Source of the DNA: an uncultured Acidobacteriaceae bacterium
GTDB taxonomy: Bacteria; Acidobacteriota; Terriglobia; Terriglobales; Acidobacteriaceae
Assembly (NCBI GenBank): GCA_903828675.1
Contig: CAIKND010000221.1
Span: forward strand, 1 to 64,000
Direction of reading: 5' to 3'
DNA: 64,000 nt
Shown here: piece after piece, positions 24,916 through 31,625 of the stretch
Layout of the letters: the number at the start of each line of letters is the position of its first letter
Position numbering within the stretch: the stretch's first letter is position 1
Notes under the pieces: generated by a model
The model's database searches: none
The model's input: only the letters and a program-made list of their open reading frames with translations
Told to the model about the DNA's origin: nothing
Translations under genes and position numbers: made by a program

Positions 24916-25124
24916 TTTCCAGCCGCCCGTCTCTCGCGTCCGATCTCGCATCTAGCGTTCGACAGGTAGGTGTGCGGATCGCCTTCCGCGCCTAACGGAA
25001 AATCTCCTGGATACAAGGCATATTGCTGCTGAACGTGCAATATCGCTCGGCTCAAGATCATCTCACCCTTAAACCAATCCTCATACTGCTTGCGCGTCGC
25101 TTTCTTGACTGCGGCTTTCCTCAT
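24912..25124 (-). CDS. Unknown 70-residue phage protein
   Basis: A 70-residue basic helical protein (RKQYEDWFKGEMILSRAIL). It overlaps both neighbours by 4 bases (ATGA at each junction), so it belongs to a tightly coupled replication/regulation run. No domain recognised. Confidence 0.5.
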   Translation of the reverse strand: MRKAAVKKATRKQYEDWFKGEMILSRAILHVQQQYALYPGDFPLGAEGDPHTYLSNARCEIGRERRAAGK

Positions 25125-26311
25125 CGTGTGCTCCCCACTCTTGCTTGCGCCTGCAGTTGCTCCTGCTTCAGAACCTCGTTATCCCACGGCCAGCTTTCCC
25201 GGTTGCGCCAGTAGCCTTCGGCAAAGAACTTGCGCGCACCCCACTTGAATCGCAGCCGCGCCCCCTGCGAGGTAAAGTCCTCCCAGGCCTCGACCATCCC
25301 TACCAACGCTTCAGACAGCGCCAACACATACGGCTTCTCACTGTCTTGGGTCTCCTGGCACAACACTTCCCGGATCACCACGCGCAGCCGGCGCGCCGTA
25401 AATCCACATCCGCGCATCACCTGGTCAACGGCGTCTTCGAGAGCCTGGCCGACACTTCCATCCACCTTCAACTCCGCCCTCGCATCCTGCGCAGAAAGGC
25501 GCTGTGCCGCGAGATGAATTCCAGATCCTGCTCGCGCATTCCCAGGTCGCGGAGGGAGAGATTCACCACTCCCTTCCACTGGGGATTTGCCTCCTGCAGC
25601 GTCTGCGTCATTGCCAGAGCCATCGCTGGAGTCATCCTGCCGGCCATGCAGCAGAGATTGAGTTGAATTGGCGTTCCCTTCGGAATCATCCCGCCCATTG
25701 CGTAACGTCCCATTCGTGCTTCCCGGAACGTAGTCTTGCGCCACACTCGCGGTGCGGTCTTTCGTCGTGCTTGCATCGCCACACTCCTCAGGCAGACACT
25801 CGCCACTCTCCCCCGCTTGCGGGGGCTTAGGGGGGTGTACTTGCTTTTGTTCCTGTTCAGGTTGAAGTTCCCGTTCCTGCGCGCGTTCCAATAGAGCGAG
25901 CTGCGAGTTTGTCACCCTTCTGTCACCCTTCTGCCGCCCTTCTGCCGCCCTTCTGCCGCCCTTTTGCGCAAAAAAAGGAGCGTCAAAAAGGGTGGCAGAT
26001 TGCCACCCTTCTGGGATCTCGTCTAGCGCCGTGAAGAAGTAGAAAACCTGCATCCCGCGTCCCTGATTCGCCGGCCGCAATCGCTTGATCACGCCCTTCT
26101 GTTCCAGGCTGGCCATATACCGCTGACAGCTCCTGCGGTCGCACATCGCCTCCGGCGCAATCGTGTCGATCGACGGATATGTGAACCGCTTCGCCTTATC
26201 CTGGTGCGAGTCCGCCAGCACGATCAACACGAGCTTCTCCCCACGTGAGATCAGCTCACCATTCGGACACTCGATGAGCGCCTTCGCGTATGCACTTGCC
26301 CTGGCGCTCAT
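25121..26311 (-). CDS. Phage replisome organiser / HTH_36 replication initiation protein
   Basis: A 396-residue protein. Residues 15-85 form a winged helix of the HTH_36 type (KLVLIVLADSHQDKAKRFTYPSIDTIA and RSCQRYMASLEQKGVI), as in phage replication-initiation or DnaD/replisome-organiser proteins. The middle is low-complexity and contains an 11-bp DNA tandem repeat (25911-25965). The C-terminal 100 residues are helical and end with FKWGARKFFAEGYWRNRESWPWD, a DnaT/DnaD-like tail. It likely loads the host helicase at the phage origin; no separate helicase loader is visible in the prophage. Confidence 0.65.
   Translation of the reverse strand: MSARASAYAKALIECPNGELISRGEKLVLIVLADSHQDKAKRFTYPSIDTIAPEAMCDRRSCQRYMASLEQKGVIKRLRPANQGRGMQVFYFFTALDEIPEGWQSATLFDAPFFAQKGGRRAAEGRQKGDRRVTNSQLALLERAQERELQPEQEQKQVHPPKPPQAGESGECLPEECGDASTTKDRTASVAQDYVPGSTNGTLRNGRDDSEGNANSTQSLLHGRQDDSSDGSGNDADAAGGKSPVEGSGESLPPRPGNARAGSGIHLAAQRLSAQDARAELKVDGSVGQALEDAVDQVMRGCGFTARRLRVVIREVLCQETQDSEKPYVLALSEALVGMVEAWEDFTSQGARLRFKWGARKFFAEGYWRNRESWPWDNEVLKQEQLQAQARVGSTR
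25911..25965. repeat. 11-bp tandem repeat inside the replication protein gene
   Basis: Five units of GYCRCCCTTCT stand head to tail: two GTCACCCTTCT and three GCCGCCCTTCT, the last with one change. Because 11 is not a multiple of 3, each unit is read in a different frame, giving a basic Gly/Arg-rich stretch near residues 118-136. A change of one or two units would shift the frame of the rest of the gene. Confidence 0.8.
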
Positions 26312-26424
26312 CGCGTCCCCTTAAATCCGTCATCAACGTTCTGAAAATTCACAGTGCTTTCCCGTGCCCGGCGCCAGCTCAACTGCGCGGGCCGCCTACT
26401 TGCTCGATTGTGTGATTGTGTTAG

Positions 26425-26703
26425 TTAGAGCTTCTCCAGCCAGAAGAACCGCGTCTTGCCGTCTGCTGTCCGCGAGCTGCTCATGAACTGCTTGTCCTTC
26501 TTCGCCTTGCTCCGGAGCTTGCCCTTCACATAGTCGGCATGCTTCTCGCTTTCGAAATCGACGCGAAGAGCGGTGCCCAGTTTGAGGCTGCCGATCTGCA
26601 CGTAAAGTTCATCGGCGATGCTACCGTTCCGAGGCGGCGGCTCAGGTACGTCATCCATCTTCACTACGACTATGACCGGCTTCCCATATCGATGCGAGGG
26701 CAC
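26425..26703 (-). CDS. Unknown 92-residue phage protein, probably longer at the N-terminus
   Basis: A basic protein with IVVVKMDDVPEPPPRNG, a beta-rich middle and a C-terminus TRFFWLEKL. The only start in the frame as read is GTG at 26703, without ribosome binding site. A better start, ATG at 26767 with GGAAAGAG upstream, is one frame off. The two frames would join if the run of ten C (26735-26744) were nine, giving an N-terminus MTKVAVAVGGGNEVDKRKANS. So either a sequencing slip or a real mononucleotide frameshift has cut this gene. Function unknown. Confidence 0.55.
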   Translation of the reverse strand: MPSHRYGKPVIVVVKMDDVPEPPPRNGSIADELYVQIGSLKLGTALRVDFESEKHADYVKGKLRSKAKKDKQFMSSSRTADGKTRFFWLEKL

Positions 26704-26734
26704 ACTGTTCGCCTTGCGCTTGTCTACTTCGTTG

Positions 26735-26744
26735 CCCCCCCCCC
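26735..26744. repeat. Run of ten C (ten G on coding strand)
   Basis: Ten consecutive C on the plus strand lie between a good start (ATG at 26767) and the body of the 26425 gene. Nine would restore one reading frame across it. Such runs are error-prone in sequencing and also slip in vivo. Confidence 0.85.
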
Positions 26745-26813
26745 ACTGCCACTGCTACTTTTGTCATCGCTCTTTCCTTTCGGTTGATGTTGCGTTGAAC
26801 CGCCCGCTACTTA

Positions 26814-27452
26814 CTACTGCCTTGTCGCCTGCTCGCCGATCCGCTCCCTCGACTTCGCCTGGTACGCGCGCACATCTCCGCCGCGCACATCGCTAGCCTC
26901 CGCCATCAGCTCCGCCAGCGCCTGCACACGCCCCAGCCCTCGCTCTACATCCACATAGGCAGGCCGCCCCGTGCAGGGCGACGGAGATCCCCACCCGTAC
27001 AAAACCACCTTCGCGGCCTCGCCCGCCAGCTTGCCGGCCGCCATCGCCAGCAGCGCCAGCCGCTCCACTTCCGCCGGCGACAATCCAGCCGCAGTCATGC
27101 CGTTCTCCAGTGCCTGCAGCTTCTCTTTCGCCTCGGCAAGCTGCTTGCCCACAACCCGCGAGAACGCCGCCTCGCGCTCATACTCGCGCCTCCATTCCGG
27201 CTCGCCCTCTAAACTCGCAGCCAGGCGCTTCAGTGCGTCTTCCGCGCCCATGCACCGCCGCGCAATCTTGACTCCGGCTTCCAGGTGATGGCAGCCCAGG
27301 TAGCCCATCTCGCCTGCCAGCTTGCGGTGCTCCTCAACCCACACATCCTGCATGTCGAGGAACTGCTTGTACTGCCGCCAGCGCTTTGGCAGCGTCACCC
27401 ATTCGCGCGCCCATTTGACGAACCGCATCGAGAGTTTCCTCACCGTCTCCAC
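26814..27452 (-). CDS. Unknown coiled-coil phage protein
   Basis: A 212-residue, highly helical Ala/Glu/Arg-rich protein with coiled-coil character over residues 75-130 (KQLAEAKEKLQALENG). No catalytic motif. The start is GTG at 27452; GTG at residue 4 or ATG at residue 9 are alternatives. It overlaps the HD hydrolase gene by 13 bases. Function not assigned. Confidence 0.5.
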   Translation of the reverse strand: METVRKLSMRFVKWAREWVTLPKRWRQYKQFLDMQDVWVEEHRKLAGEMGYLGCHHLEAGVKIARRCMGAEDALKRLAASLEGEPEWRREYEREAAFSRVVGKQLAEAKEKLQALENGMTAAGLSPAEVERLALLAMAAGKLAGEAAKVVLYGWGSPSPCTGRPAYVDVERGLGRVQALAELMAEASDVRGGDVRAYQAKSRERIGEQATRQ

Positions 27453-27988
27453 CTTTCCTTTAGTTCCTCGAACCGTTGCAGAAACGCAATCTCCGCTACA
27501 CGTGGGCTCATCGGCGAGAGAATTCCTTCAGGGAGGAGCGCCCCATGCTCCCGCCATGGTTTCGGCGCCGGTGCCATAAGATCGCGCTGTTCCCACTGCA
27601 ACAAAAAGTCGTCGCTCTTCTTCACATCCGGCGGCTCGATCTCCGGAAGTCCAAACCGAAGACAGACCGCGATCATCAATCGCTTCTCAATCAAGCGATA
27701 TTCATCTCCGAGCGCCGAAAAATGCTTGATAGGCCGCGGAAGATCGACGAGATATGCTTCGCCTGCATCATGCAGAAGGCCCCATAACTCATTCTCCGGA
27801 TCGCAGACCTGGCTAACTCGCCACGAGTGCTCGCCCACCGAATAAAACTTCTTCACATGCCCCGCGTAGCGGCATTGGAGAGACAACGAGTGCGCAATGT
27901 CCTCAATGCAAATCTCCTCAGGTCGAGGGTCGAGCGGCCAGAACTGAAGACCAGTGAAAGTCTGCATCCAATCGCCTTTTCTCTCCAT
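27440..27988 (-). CDS. HD-domain phosphohydrolase (YfbR-like 5'-nucleotidase)
   Basis: A 182-residue HD hydrolase. The opening QTFTGLQFWPLDPRPEEI is the standard start of phage YfbR-like deoxynucleotidases, followed by metal-binding motifs: GEHSWRVSQ, LLHDAGEAYLVDLPRPIK. Such enzymes hydrolyse deoxynucleoside 5'-monophosphates and can reshape the host nucleotide pool during replication. The ATG at 27988 is chosen for its ribosome binding site GGAGGGGGAG; another ATG is 21 bases downstream. It begins 2 bases after the upstream stop. Confidence 0.8.
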   Translation of the reverse strand: MERKGDWMQTFTGLQFWPLDPRPEEICIEDIAHSLSLQCRYAGHVKKFYSVGEHSWRVSQVCDPENELWGLLHDAGEAYLVDLPRPIKHFSALGDEYRLIEKRLMIAVCLRFGLPEIEPPDVKKSDDFLLQWEQRDLMAPAPKPWREHGALLPEGILSPMSPRVAEIAFLQRFEELKERWRR

Positions 27989-27990
27989 CT

Positions 27991-28482
27991 CTATCTCCCC
28001 CTCCAACTCACGCTCTGCCGATCCAGCGCACCGGAAGCTCGCGCCTTCAGGTTCTCGCGTCGCTTCTTTTCACTTCGATACTTCCGCGCGTCGGAAGCCA
28101 TCTTCGGATCGTCAAACTGCCAACACTCGGTGTGATCGATGATGAGGAACTCTTGCATCTCCGCTAGTTTGTCCGGCGTGCGCTTATGCCGGTCGCGGAT
28201 CTCCGTATATTCCCCGCAGCCATAGCACTCGAATGCATTCCATTCCTCGTGCCACACGATCCCGCCATCCGCCGGCCGCTCTCTGCGCCCACGCTTGGCA
28301 GATGTACCCTTCGCGGCTTTCTTTTTCTCCGCAACCCTGAAGTCAACGCAAAGCTTTCGCGCCTGGTCGTTGTTCCGATACGGGCATGCGAACACTCGAG
28401 CCTCAGCCAGGTGCGCACCGCAGTCGGTGGAGTTCTCCACCGTGGCAACCATGCAACCGCATTCCACCGCGCAGGCCGTCAT
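27991..28482 (-). CDS. Cysteine-containing phage protein of unknown function
   Basis: A 163-residue protein with several Cys (CAVECGC at the start, FECYGCGEYTEIRDRH in the middle), suggesting a zinc ribbon, followed by a basic Lys/Arg-rich C-terminus (KYRSEKKRRENLKARA). It overlaps the DUF5131 gene by 4 bases. Nucleic-acid binding is likely from composition but not shown. Confidence 0.5.
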   Translation of the reverse strand: MTACAVECGCMVATVENSTDCGAHLAEARVFACPYRNNDQARKLCVDFRVAEKKKAAKGTSAKRGRRERPADGGIVWHEEWNAFECYGCGEYTEIRDRHKRTPDKLAEMQEFLIIDHTECWQFDDPKMASDARKYRSEKKRRENLKARASGALDRQSVSWRGR

Positions 28483-29495
28483 TGGCGCGCCGCCGGGAAC
28501 GCCTTATGCTCCACGCCATCCAGTCGACAGCCCGCGGCCTTTTTGCCGATCCGCTGCCATGAAACCGCCAAGCCGCCGTTAACGCGATGATCGCCTACAC
28601 CCCTTGTCCCGTCAGGCCACCACGGCGCAGCGGCCGGGCAGTTCGACCAGGAAGGTGTATATCCCTTCAGCTCATAACAACGCTCTATCCAACCCGGATG
28701 CCAGTCGCCCCATTGCTTGAAGAAGAACGGCACGTTAGCTGCCGCGCATTGGTCCCGCAGCAATTGCGCCCAATCCGGATGCATCGGCCGCACACCTGGT
28801 CCTGGTCCGCTCTCCCCGCCGCAGATCACCCAATCGAGGCGATCAAGTCCGGCGAGGGAGTTCCGATCGTCGAAGCGAAGCGCGTCAAAACCATCGAACC
28901 CCGCGCCATCCGTATCAAGCGGAAAATCCGGAAGCCAGGGAATGCAACTCAGGTCCAGAGGCCCAAGCAGCGGTTCCGCGCTAACGCCATGCACGGCTGC
29001 CGGAATGTCAAGGATGTGCGGGATTCGCAGATTCGCCGCCGCCTGATCTTCCGTCGTGGTAAGCAGCCAGCACTTACACAGTTCGAAGAAGCCGCTATTG
29101 AGGCCGTCTTCGTCCATGACTTCCGAGATCCGTTCGGGGCGCTTCGTAACAAACTGCCAGTCGAGCGCATCAAATGTATCGCCAACCAGAAGCCACAGAT
29201 CCTTACGCGCCAAGCGCGGCGCTTCAACATCAAAAGTATCCGAGAGAGAATTGCAAAACACCTTCTCGCGGACGCCGGCCGCGCGTGCAGCCTTTGCCCA
29301 CTTCAGCGGTTCGCGCCAATTCGCACGGCCGGTCACCTTGCGCAGCGCACCTGGTCCCCACGCGCCGCCGTTCCACTTCCAGTGCTCGTTATCCCGCGCG
29401 GCGTAGCAGTTCCGGCAGCCCTCGCTTACCTTCGTGCAGCCGATCCACGCGTTGAAGGTATGATCCGTCCACTCGATGCCCGTCTTGACTCCCAT
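28479..29495 (-). CDS. DUF5131 (phage Gp37/Gp68) family protein
   Basis: A 338-residue protein with the family opening IEWTDHTFNAWIGCTKVS and a Cys cluster C-x6-C-x2-CYA near residues 20-33, then VFCNSLSDTFD, VSAEPLLGPLDL, VICGGESGPG and PFFFKQWGDW. The layout recalls radical-SAM-like proteins related to spore photoproduct lyase, but the Cys spacing is not the canonical C-x3-C-x2-C. The family is common in phages and plasmids; its activity is not established. It overlaps the downstream gene by 4 bases. Confidence 0.85.
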   Translation of the reverse strand: MGVKTGIEWTDHTFNAWIGCTKVSEGCRNCYAARDNEHWKWNGGAWGPGALRKVTGRANWREPLKWAKAARAAGVREKVFCNSLSDTFDVEAPRLARKDLWLLVGDTFDALDWQFVTKRPERISEVMDEDGLNSGFFELCKCWLLTTTEDQAAANLRIPHILDIPAAVHGVSAEPLLGPLDLSCIPWLPDFPLDTDGAGFDGFDALRFDDRNSLAGLDRLDWVICGGESGPGPGVRPMHPDWAQLLRDQCAAANVPFFFKQWGDWHPGWIERCYELKGYTPSWSNCPAAAPWWPDGTRGVGDHRVNGGLAVSWQRIGKKAAGCRLDGVEHKAFPAARQ

Positions 29496-29509
29496 GCTCT
29501 TTCCTCTTC

Positions 29510-29770
29510 TTACTCGTGCAACGGCCCCAACTCCAACCGCGCGGCCTGCTTCTTCTCGCGCCTGGCTGCTTCCACCCGCTCAGCCAGGCGCGGCACATAA
29601 TCGATTACCAGCCGCTCAGCATCTTCCGGAGCGCACCGTGGATCCACAGCAAAGAGCGAGTCATGCGGCCGGATCACAAGCACGCAGATCGCATCGGCGC
29701 TCTTGCGCAGGTACTCGGCGTACCCCGCTACCGTTCCCGTGCGCGTCCAATCTGGCGGCGTCTTCGGCAT
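29510..29770 (-). CDS. Unknown 86-residue phage protein
   Basis: An 86-residue protein with a conserved-looking core (ADAICVLVIRPHDSLFAVDP) and a helical basic C-terminus. It starts 3 bases after the previous gene's stop and ends 14 bases before the DUF5131 gene, so it is in the same unit. No family recognised. Confidence 0.5.
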   Translation of the reverse strand: MPKTPPDWTRTGTVAGYAEYLRKSADAICVLVIRPHDSLFAVDPRCAPEDAERLVIDYVPRLAERVEAARREKKQAARLELGPLHE

Positions 29771-29773
29771 CGC

Positions 29774-30103
29774 TCAGTACTCCGTGGTTGAAAACATGCA
29801 AGGCAAATCACCGTCCTCAACAAGTGAATCCAGGTGCTCGCGAAAGGTAACCAGAATCTTCTCACCATCGTCAGGGCAACCTATGTTCACCTTTCTGCGC
29901 GACAAGCTCTCCCCGTCAAGCGCGAACGGATCCTCGATACCGAATTCCTTGCGCATTGCCGCGATCCCTTCCGGTGTGGTCTCGTAGCAGTACGTCTCCG
30001 CCATCGCCTTCAGTGCGTCATCCAACGTCTCTGCCGCGTAGCATTCCTCATCGTTCATCTGAAAGACTTTCGCTTCCGCTATAACTCGCCCCTGACTGAT
30101 CAC
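29774..30103 (-). CDS. Unknown acidic 109-residue phage protein
   Basis: A 109-residue acidic protein with YAAETLDDALKAMAETY and a C-terminal DSLVEDGDLPCMF. The frame opens with GTG at 30103, inside a heptamer-repeat tract; the ATG at 30058 (MNDEECYAAETL) is an equally good or better start because the repeat tract is otherwise intergenic-type sequence. No family recognised. Confidence 0.5.
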   Translation of the reverse strand: MISQGRVIAEAKVFQMNDEECYAAETLDDALKAMAETYCYETTPEGIAAMRKEFGIEDPFALDGESLSRRKVNIGCPDDGEKILVTFREHLDSLVEDGDLPCMFSTTEY

Positions 30104-30126
30104 TGACCACTAATCGCTAACCACTG
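30092..30126. repeat. Heptamer-periodic tract (five units)
   Basis: CTGACTG, ATCACTG, ACCACTA, ATCGCTA, ACCACTG follow each other with a 7-base period. A related unit (CCACTG) recurs at 61383-61403. The tract lies at the gene boundary inside the prophage early region. Confidence 0.7.
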
Positions 30127-30238
30127 CTTTTGTAAGTGCGGCAGAGTACCCATTCGAGGGTCACAGTGGCCTCAGCCAGTTACACCCCGCCGCACTCTTT
30201 CGCGCCTCTCTGCCCCTCAGCCCTCGGCGCGAAACTCG

Positions 30239-30925
30239 TTATCCCGGATCTTTCGTCCGCGATTTCTTCTTGCCGCCATTGATGACCACCGGCTGCAGGC
30301 CCGGCGTCGAGATCGTCATCGTCACGCCGTCTCGCTCGCAAGTCTCCTTCAGCTTTTGCGCAGCCAGGAATGCCGGCATCTCTTCAGCTAGCGTCTTCTG
30401 CGAAGGCTGCTGATCGGCCAAGAGTGGCTCTTTCTTCCGCTCCAAGAGCGCTTCTGCAAACTTCTCCAAATCGCGCTTGTAGCAGCCATGACGTGCAACG
30501 ATCTCGCGGAACTCCTCGATGTCATGCCCGCGCACCCGCCAGCAGAGCCGCCCCTTCGTATCGCGCACCTTGTCGCCATCGGCATCGAGCGCCGGCGCGG
30601 TGTGGCACATCTCGTGATCCAGCAGCGCCAGCTTCTTTTCGCGCGTGAACTCCGGATCTTCCCACACTTCCTTGTTCAGCACGATGACGTAATCGAAGGG
30701 GACCATCTCCCGCGCCAGCGCATTGAGCAGCACGCAGCGGCCGAGCACGAGAGCCCCGTCGACATTCGGCTTGGTGCCCTTCTTCCAAGCCAGCGCGATC
30801 CGCGCCTCAACACAGTCAAAGTGCTGCTCCGCTCGAACCTCGGCGAGCAGCTCGTAAGGCTGTCCGGCGAGCACAACCTCTTCCGGCGTGATGATCTGAT
30901 ACGGCAGTTTGCGGGGCTTGCCCAT
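30239..30925 (-). CDS. Putative phage metallopeptidase
   Basis: A 228-residue protein of the phage-metallopeptidase type. The zinc motif HEMCH lies in KLALLDHEMCHTAPALD around residues 115-130, preceded by DYVIVLNKEVWED. The C-terminal third is helical and basic (GGKKKSRTKDPG). The ATG at 30925 overlaps the upstream stop (TAATG), so an upstream extension of the frame is not used. Family proteins are widespread in phages; their substrate is unknown. Confidence 0.8.
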   Translation of the reverse strand: MGKPRKLPYQIITPEEVVLAGQPYELLAEVRAEQHFDCVEARIALAWKKGTKPNVDGALVLGRCVLLNALAREMVPFDYVIVLNKEVWEDPEFTREKKLALLDHEMCHTAPALDADGDKVRDTKGRLCWRVRGHDIEEFREIVARHGCYKRDLEKFAEALLERKKEPLLADQQPSQKTLAEEMPAFLAAQKLKETCERDGVTMTISTPGLQPVVINGGKKKSRTKDPG

Positions 30926-31341
30926 TACTGCACCCCCCCCTGCGTGATCCACTCGATGACGGCGTGGCCGAAGACGAAACCGAGATACAGCAATGCGCAG
31001 CCAACAAAGATCAACTCCGGAACCCACAGCAGATGCCGCAGAGACATCAGCCGGCTATACACCCGATCCGCGCCTGGCTGTTCGCGCTCCGCCCGCTTCC
31101 GTTCCTCAAGCGCGTACATCCTGTTCAGAGCCGCAATCTCTTCCGTGCATCGGGCGCAGTATTCAAGCTCGCCCGACGGCTGCTCACACCCGCGACAAAG
31201 TCGGCTCTCCACGATCCGCATCCCGGCCGGCCTCCGCGCCTCGCAGATCGAACACACCGAATCGGTCTGCCGCCATAGAGCCCGGCCGCATGCGCAGACT
31301 CTCATCCCCAAGCCCCGTCCCCTATTCCGTGCTTCATTCAC
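30925..31341 (-). CDS. Zinc-ribbon membrane protein
   Basis: A 138-residue protein with three Cys pairs in the first 70 residues (CACG, CSIC, CRGC, CARC), consistent with two zinc ribbons, then a charged helix and one long hydrophobic segment (LIFVGCALLYLGFVFGHAVI) near the C-terminus. So zinc ribbons probably face the cytoplasm from a membrane anchor. It overlaps both neighbours. No family named. Confidence 0.55.
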   Translation of the reverse strand: MNEARNRGRGLGMRVCACGRALWRQTDSVCSICEARRPAGMRIVESRLCRGCEQPSGELEYCARCTEEIAALNRMYALEERKRAEREQPGADRVYSRLMSLRHLLWVPELIFVGCALLYLGFVFGHAVIEWITQGGVQ

Positions 31342-31625
31342 GCCGCTCTCCTTCTTCCGCGCCGTCTTCTCCGGCGGTCTTCACGCCGCAATGTTTCAAC
31401 GATTTCGCCGTAGCCCATGCCCGCGAACCTTGATTTAGGCCTCGCGGGCTGGGCCGCCCTCTGTCGCGCGATTTCCGCCTTGATGCATCCCGGCGCAGTG
31501 CAGACCGTGCCCATCGTTCCCGAGAGCCATCCACACGTATCGCCGTCGCTATACGGAGGCACCTTGCACGGGTTGTGCTCGGTGCATCCGCAATAGCGAC
31601 ATGTGCCTGGGGCGATGGCGCTCAC
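31338..31625 (-). CDS. Stand-alone zinc-finger protein related to ParB insert
   Basis: A 95-residue protein with CRYCGCTEHNPC, a Trp-containing middle and VCTAPGC, then a strongly basic tail (RREDRRRRRRGRRR). The same pattern C-[KR]-Y-C ... W ... VC-[ST]-AP-x-C occurs inside the neighbouring ParB-like protein near residue 245-280. It likely binds nucleic acid. Its GTG/ATG junction overlaps the neighbouring genes by 4 bases on each side. Confidence 0.6.
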   Translation of the reverse strand: MSAIAPGTCRYCGCTEHNPCKVPPYSDGDTCGWLSGTMGTVCTAPGCIKAEIARQRAAQPARPKSRFAGMGYGEIVETLRREDRRRRRRGRRRAA

